DNA of 64,000 nucleotides from Acorus gramineus (GCA_030737835.1 CM060853.1:11528034-11592033); one strand, 5' to 3'. Shown: positions 26,201-38,697, counted from the stretch's first letter. Translations and numbers: made by a program. The notes: generated by a model not told the origin, from the letters alone.

Positions 26201-26906
26201 TATATGTTTTGGACGTACATATGGGCCATATAATAGGAAAACGTTACGCTTAGTCCTTTTGCAGTCTATATACGTTTTGATTTTTTTTTTAAGTATATTC
26301 TTGACTGATGAAGTACATTTTTTAAATTAAAAATGAAGCACATGTATGAATTGTGCATATATTTTTATGTTTTTCATAACAGTGGAGTACATACTACATT
26401 CTACGTTAAGTGATTCTATATACTGCACAAATGGGGCTGCAAAGGGACTGACTATATCAGTGCCCTTGATAAAAAGAACGCATTTGGATCGATTATGGAA
26501 TTATATCACATAAAGGGCTTTTCTTTGGACATATGCTTAGATATTGAAGGTCAGTTTGTTCATGACATCAGGTACCATTTGCAGTTGTCTGCTTCCTGAA
26601 AGCTTCCAACAACCTGTTATCAAAGAGCTACCTGAATACCCTTTTTTTTCAGGTTGGTTTGTGATATGATTACATTATGAAATCTCTATTTGCATTGTTT
26701 ATAGAATTACAAGAAGAGTGTTACATTGTTGATGACATTTTATTTTTTTTCATTTTTCATCTTATGATGAGGAAGATGGTTCTGAGTCTCCATCGATTGC
26801 GACTGGAACTGAACCAATAGACAGTGACGATGTTGACCAAGACAGACATCTCCTATCGCCTTCGTCCGGTGGGGACGTCTCTTTCATCAAAGAGGTTCAA
26901 AGATGA
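23280..26906 (+). CDS. DeSI-like (PPPDE) cysteine protease
   Basis: Exons 23280-23427, 25883-26170, 26572-26652 and 26776-26906 give about 215 residues. The PPPDE/DeSI fold is shown by LNVYDLTPLN, the catalytic His in GIFHSGIEVYG (about residue 45), GHIDMP, and the catalytic Cys in SKNCNHFTDE (about residue 119). The tail (CLLPESFQQP...DRHLLSPSSGG...FIKEVQR) matches the acidic plant DeSI carboxy terminus. Characterised members remove SUMO or ubiquitin from proteins; the substrate here is unknown. Two ATGs lie in tandem, and the second gives an MGSWFS start that could be N-myristoylated. The exon 3-4 junction is the least certain: phase and homology favour the donor at 26653 and the acceptor ending at 26775, but the polypyrimidine tract is some distance away. 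A 2.4-kb first intron carries TTA-rich repeats before exon 2. Confidence 0.9.
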
Positions 26907-28082
26907 GGTTCATCATTTGGGTGTATAAAGATTTGTGATTCTGCCTGCTATTGTTTCTCCATTCTATTTATGAGAAAACTTTGCAGTGGATGCCATTGTA
27001 TGAAAATTCTTTCTCCTCAGTACTCAAACTTCTTATTTTTTTTATTTTTATTTTTTGCGGAATGTGTTGAACTCCAGGAAATGTTAATTCTATTCTCCCT
27101 TTTTGTTTGTGTGGAATTGACAGACTCATCCGGATTAAGATTTTATTTTATTTTTGGCTTGTTAATCATTCTTGCTGTCACTTTTTGGAAGACAAAAACA
27201 TGTGTTTGAATTTTTTCTTGTGAAATATATATTAATCTAATGTTCATGTTTTTGCGGGAAAAAAAAAATGAAATACATAAATAATTTTTTTACATATTTC
27301 ATAATAGAGTATAATTTATTAGAAATTTCATATATTGTAGTATCAACGCACATATTACCCAGATGCTAGAAACTATAGAGACCATTTTCCAACATTGCAG
27401 TTAACGGTTTTTTTTTTTTTTCAGATACATATTTCATGACAATTGATCACTTTTAAATTTGCAAGAATAATAATTGTCTGACTATGCTGATAAAAAGCTG
27501 AATTCTGAATTCGTTCTACAAGATATGTTCAGATAAACATCACATCAATTTAGAACTTAAATAACAAACACTATTTTTGTGATACTTTTTTAGATCAATC
27601 ACCAAACCCATTTTGTCCAGAAATTCTTAAAATTACATCTATATAATCCAGGAATGCAAATCTGTATGAACATAATTATAACCAGTTGTGGTCAGGCAAT
27701 TCACAATAACTATCATGACAAAATAACACAACCAATTTCCAGAGTTTCAAATCTCAAAATGTTATGTGAAACGTAGGTACATAATTATGCTGGAAAGTAT
27801 AGTGGGGGCTATAACTTGTTGGTCCAACCAACCAAAAAATAATGTTAAGAAAAGTGACATGCAGTTAAAAACTGCAACAAATGCCTGATTATCAAATGTC
27901 GCCGTGATGGATCACAAATTTATTGATCCACGAAAATATAGCAACCTTTCTCTGTGTTTTCCCCCCTTGCAATATTTTATTTCCATCCATCATGGCAATA
28001 AAAAAAAAAGCTCCAAAATTACATCTCTCGAAGCTGTGGAACAGTAAAGTTCGAGATTATGTTTCTACCACGATTTCATTTC
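26907..28082. other. Convergent 3' spacer between DeSI-like and MPP-alpha genes
   Basis: The two flanking genes end toward each other, so this block should contain both 3' UTRs and terminators. The sequence is AT-rich with T-runs, and no gene or repeat family was recognised. Confidence 0.5.
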
Positions 28083-28187
28083 TCACTTCGTGTGGAACGT
28101 ACGGCTCACTGAATCATAGCTAGGGACATTCCTGACTGCAATGAATAATTATCGTTACGCAATGAGAATGTATTTCTATTATTTAAA

Positions 28188-28223
<36 letters not shown>

Positions 28224-31200
28224 GAGTGCTTACCATCTCCACAAGATGCCATGGTAAGTGGGGAGGAGATTATCTTCTGGGCAAGCGCAGTGATATCCTT
28301 CAACGTAACAGCATCAACAGATTTCAAGTAAAAGTCAATTGGTTTCCTGCAATGATAATAGTCGTCTCTATCAGCTATTGGAAAGAGAATGTGCATCCGT
28401 TTCAAAAGCATAAGGTTATGATGTATACATGCAAAAGGAAGAACAGTGAAGAAGATGGTCATTCCCCCATACGGTTACCAATCCCTAAACATCCCTTTAT
28501 CAAACCCCACATATCATGAAAAACAAGAAACTAGGAAAATGTTATATAATTAGGGTACGTTTTGGAACACGGCTTGGTTCCCAAAAACATACTTTTATGC
28601 TTTTGAATTTGCTCCTTAGAAAGCATACTTTTTGCTTTATGAAAAGCTGCTTTGAAATGGCTTTTGTAACTGAAAAACCAAACCCAACTTTTCCATTAAT
28701 CATTTAAAGTTTTGGGCATTTGGAAGCATGTTTACAGCTTTTGGCTTCCTGCAAAAGCAGAATTACCCATATTCCACAATAGTTTCTCCCAAGGGCCAGC
28801 CTGACCCTCATATAGACAATAGAACGAAAAGCATTTAGAGACAAAGCCACTGACACCCATCCAATGCCCTGGGCTTCTAACAAGCTAACTCATTCATGCA
28901 TACAAACATAGGCTCTCCTTGGCTGGAGGAAAATATATACGATAGACTATCACATGAGCAAGAACATCAGACTTGGATGGCACAGCTGAGCCAGGATATT
29001 AATGAACATGTAGAAAGAACATGTAAATGGATCTCTTACCATAGTTTAGAAAGTAGGTTGGTTTTGTTGAAAATGAGATTCAATAATTATCAACATGATT
29101 AAATACAACCAAATTAGATTTTCCTCTTTTTAATTATTTGACACTGTCACTCTCACTGAAAACCTCACAATTAAAATACGGGTGTATTTTTCATAGAATT
29201 TCATTTCCCAATCCCCATCATCCTCACTGCTTACTTCAAGATAGACATAAAGCAGTACTCTTTCCAGTGTAAGCAGAACAGTTTTTTCATGTATTCAGTG
29301 AATACTAAAATTCTTCATTTACTGACTACAATATAAACATCATGCAATAATGAATATACAAGAAAAATGTATACCTCTCTCCATAAGTCAAAATCTGTCG
29401 CCCTATATCATCTGATGCAACCATCTGCAAGAGCCAGAGAAAAGTCAGAGCAAATGATTAACCTTGGAATAGAGAAGGGTACTTATTCTCACCTACTAAA
29501 CTGCTCCATCTCATTCTACAATACGCAGAGCAAATTTTCTTTGAAAAACAAAACAAAGGCAGAGCAAAAACTAACCCTTGTTTCCAGGCTCATTAATACT
29601 GCAGACTTTGTAGTCTCTTTGGCACGATCCAGCTGTTTCTGGTCAACTACCAAAAAAGGGGAAAAAATATAAGTCACAATATGGATGATTAAAAATATTA
29701 CTAAAAATAGTGGCAACAAACCTTCTCCAGATGTTGCAATTGCAAGAATTTCCTTTGCTGCTAAATCAACAACTTGATAGGCAAAATCTGAATCCTGGTT
29801 TAAAAAAAGATGAGAGAAGAAAAATATCAAAAGTTTGCACAAGATTTACATATAAAGTATAAATATTTGCAGTTGTAAATATAAAAAAATGTTAATAAAA
29901 CCCTATATCAGATCCAAATAGATGCATTAACAACATAAAGGAAGAAGCCTTCCCTCGCACACAGTGGGAACATGAGAGATTATAACTCAGAAGTTTTTAT
30001 GAAATCATCAATCTCATTGACCTAACATGTCATAATCGTATGGACATAGCCTAGCCAAAAAAAAAAAAAAAGATTTGCCCCTATCTACAAGCTTTAGCCT
30101 AACCAAAAAATAAAAAGATTTGCCCCTATCTACAAGCTTCTGTTTTGGAGGAAAGGTGGAAGTACAAAGCCAGTAATTTTATTACCAGTGGTAAACTCCA
30201 ACATAACATGTGAGATTAAAGGATGCATCCATGGAAATATTAAGACAAGGAAAAGAGGAAGGTATGGCGTCTTGAATCAGCTGATCTCAGATTCAAAAGC
30301 TTAAAGAACAAATGTAAAGAAAAAAAATCTGAGTATACACAAGTATATTTTATAAATTTTGCTTCACATATCATAAATTTCTTTGTTCATTCCATCCTTA
30401 GTAATTTCTATGCAAATACATAAAGAGTTTGAAGATGAGTAACTAAGGGCTCCCAGTTACATTGACATAAGGGTTTAATTGGGTTTGTTGTGGTTGTGGA
30501 GACACCTTTTCTATCCATTTTTTTAGATGTATACCAAGTCAATAAATTTAGTGTATATTCCACTCTTATATTTTTAAAAAATCCCTTTCATGGTATATTT
30601 GCAGTGCAGCCATGTATGTATAACCAACATACTGGGTTGAACAAACATGTTAGTGAAGATGCTTGGAAGCAAGCATAATAATTAACGCATCTACTTAGTG
30701 AATGGAGATATAAATTTTCCAATACTTTTGGCCATAGTTCAAAACCATATGCGGACCGCATATGCGGTGGGGTCCACACATGGCATATGCGGCCGCATGT
30801 ACCGAACATGCGGTCGCACGTAGGGTAATGGTCGCACATAGGGTAATGCAACCGTTCGAACCCCCGTTCGAACCCCGATACATGCGGCCGCACATAGGGT
30901 AAGGCAACCGTTCGAACCCCCGTTTGAACTGAATTCGAACGTTCAGAGGACATTCGAATTGCGTTCGAACGGCTTTCGAATGGTATGTTGCCGTTCGAAT
31001 TACCGTTCGAACGACAATCCGAACTCAGAGGTAGATTTTACGACTTCGAACGGAACTTTAAACGCCCTCTTACCGTTCGAAGTCCATTCGAACTGAATTC
31101 GAACGGTAAGAGACCGTTCGAATTCCGTTCAAACTGAATTTGAACGTGGGCCACATATTGGGGGGGAATGTGCGCCCGGGGGCACACATCAGCATGTGCG

Positions 31201-34200
31201 GCCGCACGTACCGGTACGTGCGGCCGCACTTCAAACTATGCTTTTGGCAAACAAAAAAGTATATACTGAATGGCAATTCATTAAGTGCCACTAAAGGGAG
31301 GTGCCAGGTAATAGATGTATATGTGTGCATCAGAAAGCCTACTTTGGCATGTGATCAATTGTCTAAAAGCTCAATACTTAAAACCGAAAGGACTGAGACA
31401 ATAGCATAATCATAAACTCAAGCATCAAATCATCAATATTATCCCAGGAGATGGGGTCAGCTATGAAGCTGCTCCAAAGCAATTGTAAGCAACTGCTCAT
31501 GAATTCAAGATAGATTTTACTACTAGTTATTGAAACTAGGTCAAAAGTCCCTTAAGTATATTGGCAGGTGGGCTGGTGCCTACATTTTTATTACAATGCC
31601 AGTTATCAATGCAGAACCCACCGCAAATAACCAGTGCAAGAAAACAAATAACCCGTAAAAGAATAACTATGATAGCTTCCAGAAATAATTGGCCAGTGGA
31701 TGAAGACACCTGTTATAAAACTTCTTTTTGAACAGTTTTAGACAGTTAATGCACCATTAAAGTCATGAAAAGACCTGCCGTTGGCCAGCAGGAACAACTA
31801 TTCAAAATAATTCATAAAATCCTTTTCCAATGGGCATTGCTTGGAGCGATGTAAAGTGCTAAGGGTATCAGGACAAAGCCTTAAAGTATGAATCTTAAAA
31901 ATCCTCTTCAAGCCTATACACCATCTACACTTTGGACAAGTTGCCCATGTACCTAAAAAATTCCAACCAACTATGAAATTCAAAGGATCTCTTGCAATAT
32001 GCACAGGAGTTGAGCCACTTTAGATCTTCCAATAAATTGGACAAGGAAGTGATTTCCACAATAAACATAGAAGGTAATGAAGTTCCCAAAGCCATGAACC
32101 TTAGGCCTAATTCCATATCCCATTATGCGCATCAACTTCTTCTCAAGCAACATCAAAGCATGGAGAAGATACTGCTAAAATTTTACAGGCACCATATATC
32201 CAAAAAAAATGGAAACGGCATATATAAAACAATAAATTGTTTCAATGGAGTGCAATGGATGACTTACAGTGGCTGCATAGATTCCAAAGAAGCCAGTGTT
32301 GTCGTAAATATTGGCAAAGGAGGAGAAAGACTGAACTTGTTGGAACTCATTTAAGACACGAAGATCTGCCAGACATCCAATTTCCGGAGTTACAAAATGG
32401 TGTGAGGAAAAAGCATTCAATAATGTTCAACCCACGTTTATGGTAACATATTCACAAAAATAGAACCTTAATGTAAAGAAGAAAATATAAATATGAAATA
32501 TCCAATACACATAGTCTAAGAAGCTGAATGTTATGGTAAAAAAAAGCAAGAAGTATCACCATGTAGATGGCAAATATATATAAAAAAAAAACTTACATAG
32601 GCGGGAATACATCCCCTTCCCAGGGCCTCCAGCAGAAAATGAACCACCACCTCCCATGAGCATCTGCAAAATATGTTCAAATGATTCAGTTTATGAACTA
32701 AAAAAAAATAGAAAAGAAAATTATCATAAGCATAAAGAAACACTTTGGAAAGGAATAGTTGAAATTTGAAAAGGCACACCTGGATAACATTCAAAGTCAT
32801 GGCATCCTTCTCATTATGCCAGCCACCAGGAACTTCAAATGCCAAAGCAACATGCGTCTTCTGCTGTCACATAAACATATACATGATCTAATAAATAATG
32901 ACCAAGTCATACAAAGGTTATAATATGAAGTAAAGCTCAAGTCATTGATACGCACAGGTGAATCAGTTTGACGGCGGAAGTCACCCCCAACATACTTGGA
33001 GTTTGGTGCCTCTGGAAGAGGTGTTTTAGGTAGATCAGACAAGAGAGGCTCCGCAACTGACAATAATTCTTCATGCTCCACCCCTGAAGCTGCAAGAACC
33101 ATCCGAGGAGCAGTGTAGTTCTCCTGAAATTTTAAAGAGATCAGCAAAACAACATGATTAATCAAACAATAATCAAATGAAGCAGAAAAATAGACTTTCA
33201 CGCGAGGAATCAGAATCATCTTACCACAACATATTCCTCCAAAATTGAACTATTTAGCCTATGAATTGCAGATTCTGATGCCATCAAGGGATTGGCCAAT
33301 GCACCAGAATAACCAGTAGTATGAATTGCCTCTAATACCAGATTCTGTGGATTTTGAGAGGACTCTTCAATTTCTTCCTTCAATCTCCTTAGCTGCATAA
33401 GAACATAATATTAATGGCTCAAGATTGCCCAAAAAATCTAAACAAAGGAGGATGAAACTGCATTAGGTTATAATACCTGTTCATTAACTTCCCAATCTAA
33501 GAACGCAGGGTTTCTCACACAATCAATAAGCACTTCAACCATCTCAGGCACATGTGTTTTAATAGCGGAATAGGTATAACCCATCTGTTCCCGATGGGCT
33601 GAAGCTCCAACCCGTCCTCCAATAGCTTCTATTTCACGAACAATGCGGAGATGGCTACGGTTCAATGTACTTTTAAAAGCCATTTTTTCCAACAGATGTG
33701 AGGCCCCAAATGATATGGGTGTTTCATAGGTGGAACCAGAGTTTATATATAATCCCAATGATGCAATAGGGCCCTGTCCATGCATCCAAAAAAATCTGAT
33801 TTCAGCTGCAAATCCAAACATGTAATGTATTCAATTTATAAATTATGGAAGCAATAAGATGATCTGATGATCCAAAGTCCTTCCCCTTCACATGGCTACT
33901 CGGTCAACAGCGGCTATGATTGGGTGCGGGAGTCTCTCATTACACAAGACTCAGCGATCAAGTACAAAGAAATATGGTGTTGTAAGGCTCCGAGAAGGTA
34001 AAAGCATTTTTATGGCTCGTCTATTTGAGGAGGATTCTCACCAAAACGCGGATTGTTCGTTGGGCCCCCACGATGGACGGATTGTGTGTTTTTGTAGTAT
34101 GGAGGAGTCTGCAGATCATCTTTTCACGTTCTGCCCTTTGCTTCAAAGGGTGTGTGATTTGGTGAGTAGCGCTACAGGTTTGGTGGTTGATTTTGAGGAT

Positions 34201-35891
34201 CTGGAAGGGATGTGGGCAGGAGGGAAGAGGCTGAGAAGGGATGGAGATTGCTCTGTCCAAGCAAAGATATCACAGCTTTATGTGCCTGCGGTGGTTTGGT
34301 CGATCTAGTTGATTAGAAATTAAGTGATTTTTAGAGCTCAGACCCCGTACGCGGAGAATATTTGGGGACCTGTGATGAACTTTATAAAGGAGTGGGGTAG
34401 AGTCTGCGTGGATGCGAATTCAATTTGCCTCCTGAGGGGAGGGGTGGGGTGGTGATTCGACCATAGGGGCAAGGGTGGTGGTGCCCGGTAGAAACCTTTT
34501 CTACTCGGGCTCCACTTCAGCATGTATCTTTTTGTTTTGGGGTTTTTACCCTGTTTCTTTTGCTTATTGTACTTTCTCTTTAGGCTTTCGCCTTATTAAT
34601 ATAATGGAGATCACCTACCATTACATCAAAAAATAAGCTATGGAAGTGGATGTATACCGGAGCTGTTTCTGATGCAATTTTGACACCATTTGGGAGGGCA
34701 GTGATCTTTGTCCTTCCTGTTTCAACATGATCAGGCAGTGCAGGAGGAACTATAACACCTGGAAGTGGAAATTCAGGTGGAGGAATTGTCTTAGACTTTC
34801 CCCCAAATAGCCAGCTGAAAACACCTCCGGAGGAAGATGTTTTTGCAACACTTGTACTAGCATATCTGGCAGCACACGCACCTATGGAGGCTCCATCACA
34901 AGAATGGCCCTGCAAAGAACATAAACATGTCTCACTATATATTTTTCTTTATTTAATTTTTTTTATATATATAAAAAAAAAACCCTCTTTCTGAACAACA
35001 AATACCAGAAGCAAAATATTTTAGCGTTGTCCAGTAACACAACCTTTGTCCACCAAAAACACCCATAACTTGAATGAATGGGGAGCATATATCCACTAAA
35101 AGGAAACTATATTTACCCACTTATTTGAATACTACAAATAAGTATACCAAATAATATATCAACATCTAATACAACTCTATTCTTAACAAGAAACAACAAA
35201 CCCAAAACACCCATTTTGGTTCATTTCGGTTCAAGTTCGAAATGACCAATTGATAATACGGATAAGCCATACATCCATAACATTTGATCGCACAAGATTG
35301 AACAACATAGGTTTATCTTCGATTCTCCATTCCTATTCTAATCAAGATGAACACGAAATAGTTATTTGGGGGAGGCCCGAATAACCATTCTGGTTTTCGC
35401 CCAAAACATTTATTTGAATGCGTCACTTAACCTTGTTTATGTCCATATAATGCCAAAATAAAATATCAGATTCCTCCCATTCTACCCAAATGTTTGGGAG
35501 CAATGCATCTACAATATATAATCAAACACGGATCTTTGAAAATTCACGCAGGAAACACAATTCCCTGATCAATAAATACCAACAAAAGCCTCACATATTC
35601 TTTTTATAAAAAAGAGTCCCGCATCCGACAACAAAACCACAAACAAACAAATCCAAGCTAGATTTATCAAACTCAGCTCTAAATGAGATCGAAATCGCAA
35701 ATCGGAACGCACACTGTTGAATCCCAATCAAATCAAACAAAACAAGACCCGAATTAGATTTACAGTGGAAGGGGAGAAAGGTAAAGAAAGAATCGATTGA
35801 GGAATTAAGCCACTGCAGATAGGGTTAGGATTTAGATTGGGCAGACCTTGAGAGACCTGGCTCTGGAAGCGACGGAGGAGGCTCTGTACAT
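28083..35891 (-). CDS. MPPA: Mitochondrial processing peptidase subunit alpha
   Basis: Thirteen exons on the minus strand: 35891-35847, 34909-34658, 33773-33477, 33392-33225, 33123-32956, 32860-32780, 32663-32597, 32365-32268, 29794-29722, 29646-29576, 29424-29375, 28346-28234 and 28135-28083. All phases agree and give about 511 residues, the usual length. The glycine-rich substrate loop [14 protein letters not shown] typical of the alpha subunit lies near residues 340-355. Other matches are [17 protein letters not shown]-like [26 protein letters not shown] and VPSYDSVS at the end. The Arg/Ser-rich start ([13 protein letters not shown]) fits a mitochondrial targeting peptide. In plants this subunit forms the presequence peptidase within the cytochrome bc1 complex and lacks the zinc-binding HxxEH motif, which is also absent here. 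A LINE fragment sits in intron 2 and a hAT element in intron 8. Intron 12 is only 98 nt and mostly a GA repeat. Confidence 0.97.
28187..28218. repeat. GA microsatellite in MPP-alpha intron 12
   Basis: About 16 GA units lie within a 98-nt intron (28136-28233); read in the sense direction they are a CT tract upstream of the last exon. The array takes up about a third of the intron. Confidence 0.9.
30733..31240. mobile_element. Non-autonomous hAT element, family 3 (TTCGAA-rich)
   Basis: The ends CATAGTTCAAAAC and, inverted, CATAGTTTGAAGT form a short terminal inverted repeat. The 8-bp direct repeat CTTTTGGC flanks the element perfectly (30725-30732 and 31241-31248), so hAT is well supported. 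Near both ends are palindromic GCGGCCGCA and ATATGCGG words, and the interior has more than ten TTCGAA palindromes. The GC content is far above the intron around it. It has no coding capacity and lies in MPP-alpha intron 8. Confidence 0.88.
33853..34637 (+). mobile_element. 5'-truncated L1-type LINE fragment
   Basis: The plus strand encodes pieces of the carboxy-terminal part of a plant L1 ORF2, including the zinc-knuckle region: [31 protein letters not shown] in one frame and [13 protein letters not shown] in another, so at least one frameshift is present. It ends GGCTTTCGCCTTATTAATATAATGG and then an A-rich tail near 34628. TATGGAAG at 33844-33851 and 34639-34646 may be a short target duplication. 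It is antisense in MPP-alpha intron 2. The left boundary is approximate. Confidence 0.7.
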
Positions 35892-36022
35892 GATCGATGC
35901 AGGTCCCGAAACCCTAGTTTTGCTTTCCTTCTTTTCACTTCAGTGTCTCTTACTGATCGAGAGAGGTTGAGCGGAGAGGGCGATTGTAAAGGAGGTGTGG
36001 TTTACATGGACCGCTATAAAAA

Positions 36023-36498
36023 TGGAAGAGCTCGACGAACCGCGTCAGACTTGTTTGGGGTCCATTGATCTGCACCGTCTACGAGAAGAGACTTTGTTTG
36101 AACGGTCGAGATTGCTTTTTTGTCGTTACGCCCCCGGTGGGCGTTGGAAAGTTTTGACTTGGCTTCCTGTGATGGAGTTCGTTAAATGGACGGCTCTGAT
36201 GATCTCAGTATTGATTTCTGCGATTAACGCTTCGGCTCCGTTTGGGAGTGTGGTGGGAGTATGCATGTGGAAGAGCTCGACGAACCGCGTCAGACTTGTT
36301 TGGGGTCCATTCATCTGCACCGTCTACGAGAAGAGACTTTGTTTGAACGGTCGAGATTGCTTTTTTGTCGTTACGCCCCCGGTGGGCGTTGGAAAGTTTT
36401 GGCTTGGCTTCCTGTGATGGAGTTCGTTAAATGGACAGCTCTGATGATCTCAGTATTGATTTATGCGATTAATGCTTCGGCTCCGTTCGGGAGTGTGT
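36023..36498. repeat. Tandem duplication, 245-bp unit, two copies
   Basis: The unit starting TGGAAGAGCTCGACGAACCG at 36023 starts again at 36268. About seven base differences are seen over the 230 bp compared, so identity is about 97 percent. It begins about 130 bp upstream of the MPP-alpha start codon on the opposite side of the leader, so it probably duplicates promoter sequence. The second copy is cut short at its right end by a hAT element. Confidence 0.88.
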
Positions 36499-36504
36499 TG
36501 GGAT

Positions 36505-37379
36505 GCTGTTAACAGGTCAGGTCCGGGTCCGCGTGGCAAGACCCGGTGATCCTGGAAAATGTGGACTCAGACCTGTCGGATCCGGGTCTGACCCGACCTG
36601 GATGGTTGGTAAAAAAAAAAAAAAATCAAGAAAAGCTCATGTATTTGTTTGCCTTATCATTCTACTTGAAAATTTTTGTAATAAAACATTATTATTAATT
36701 AAACTATGTTTGAACATAATTTTATACAATTCAAAAAAAGTGAATGAATTATTAAACAACATCCAAAACAATAATCACTAACATAAAAAACATATTAACA
36801 TAAACAGTAAACATAACTAATTATACAAACATTCAAAACAATATTAACCTAAATAACATTCAAAACAATAAACACTAACATATTAATTTAAATAATAAAC
36901 ATAAATCATGCAACAAACTAATTAATTATACAAATTCAAAAGCTAATAAGTTAATTGTCCAAAACAAACTGACGACAATACATTACTAAGTTTATTACAT
37001 ATTAAACAATCAAGTTTTTGCAAGTTGCAACATCAACACAACGAAAAAAATGTTTTGATTATGATTATGATTTATGATTTATGGACTTGTTATGATTTAT
37101 GAACTTATGGATACAAAAATAAGTTAAGTAATAAATAAAATTATGTATCAACTAATATTAACATTCTTGTAATATATGACCATATATTAATAAAACAATT
37201 GGGTCTCGGGTCCAACGGGTCAGGGTGGGGTGGACCCAGATCCGACCCGTTTGTTTGTTCGGGTCCACCGGGTCGGGTCTAACTCGGGTCGGGTCCAAAT
37301 CGGGACAGATATATTACACGTGTAATCGGGTCCGGGTAGGGTCGGGTCCGGGTCTGGACCCGACCCGTTGACAGGCCTA
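36505..37379. mobile_element. Non-autonomous hAT element, family 1, copy 2
   Basis: It aligns along its whole length with 7086-7948: GGGTCC-type terminal arrays, the same poly-A-like run near the left end and the same AT-rich middle. The right end GTTGACAGGCCTA is intact; the left end has diverged. The flanking 8-mers GTTGGGAT and GGTGGGAG match at six positions, and comparison with the first tandem unit (GGTGGGAG at the same place) supports this as the target site. It is non-coding. Confidence 0.8.
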
Positions 37380-37759
37380 GGTGGGAGACTCGGCGTCGGT
37401 GGAAGCGTAGGTGCGTTGAAAAATCATTGTTTCAATGCGTCCGAACCGCGAGAAAAAAATAGGCGTCGAACGCGCATATTCATTTCAAACGCGAGCACCA
37501 GTTATTATGTTTGTTTGGGCGGTGGCGGTGCACTGAATCGGCCAACGCGAACGCGCTCAAACCACGCTCCCAAACGGAGTCGCCCAAAATCAAAAGTTAA
37601 AAAGTTAGAAAAATGTTAAAACTCTGCCTTGTTTCCAACCAGTGTTTTAAAATCTGACGTGGCCCGTTGAACTGGTTAAATCTTTATCTGTATTGAATTT
37701 CGATTCGATTTATTCTTAAAATATATTCGTATAAAAAACTGATAAAACCAAACCAACCC

Positions 37760-38300
37760 ACCCATTGAACCTTTTGAGATTATTATAGCTTATAAAATGA
37801 TTTAAACAAATTTTATTTTGGACACTCATGTCTTCAATATTTTTACTAATAATATATGTATCTATTTTTCACTATTACACCAAAACTCAGCAAACCTCTT
37901 TTCATCTCCTCAATGTTTTACTATTACAAATAATTTGTCAAAATTTTATTTTATAATTTCATTTATCACTCAAATTATTAAAATTCTGGATTGTAATATT
38001 TGAAAAATATTATAGTGAATTTGAACTTTTATTTATTTATGTTAATTTTTAAAAAATATTTATAAAATTGATTTTATTAGTAAAAACTAACTTATTTTAT
38101 CAAACATAAATCTATTTTTCATTTCTATAACTTAAAGTGATATTTTTTACAATTATACGGTAAAAAGTTATTTTATAACTTATTCTAACAAGCATCCATT
38201 GCTGCTTATTTTATGTTTTTAAACAATTATAACAAACATGTTCATTACTTATTAAAAAAATTAAAATCTATAATCTATAAGTTATATGTTGCATTTGAAC
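37760..38300. mobile_element. AT-rich MITE family B, copy 2
   Basis: Inverted relative to the copy at 15110-15670 and similar over about 500 bp. It ends near AATCTATAAGTTATATG. Boundaries are approximate. Confidence 0.55.
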
Positions 38301-38400
38301 GTGAGATTAAAAACTCCGTGATTTTTCAAATTTTGAATTTTAAAAACATTGTTTTGTTAGCTTTTTAATCACTAGATTTTTAACATGAAAAAGTAATATG

Positions 38401-38697
38401 GTAATTTGAAAAGTCAAATGCTCAGGTTTTTAGGATAAATTATCTTAATTTTAGAGGATAAGAAGTCCTTTAAATATTTACATTTGTCAGAATTGAGATA
38501 AAAAAGTATGGATAAGTGTTATCCCAGCTTTTATGTGGAATAAAATATCTCTATTTTTATTTTAAAATTAGGACAATTTTTCACAGTTTATCTCAATTAT
38601 TTTTTATACCAAACAATGATAAGAAAGTTGTCCTCTCACTCACTTATCTCCATAATAACCTCTTATCCCACCACTTATCTCCTTGTTAAACAAAACC
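38401..38697. mobile_element. MITE family A, inverted copy
   Basis: Its reverse complement follows the copy at 5177-5475, including GATAAGTGGTGGGATAAG, TTTGGTATAAAAAATAAT and the AATAAAAATA-rich middle. The right end abuts the target duplication of the neighbouring MULE, which therefore inserted beside it. Confidence 0.65.

Noticed and set aside
35995-36512. Open frames of 140 and 83 codons in the tandem duplication
   Set aside because: The frames repeat only because the DNA is duplicated, and no known domain is present; the place fits a promoter region better.
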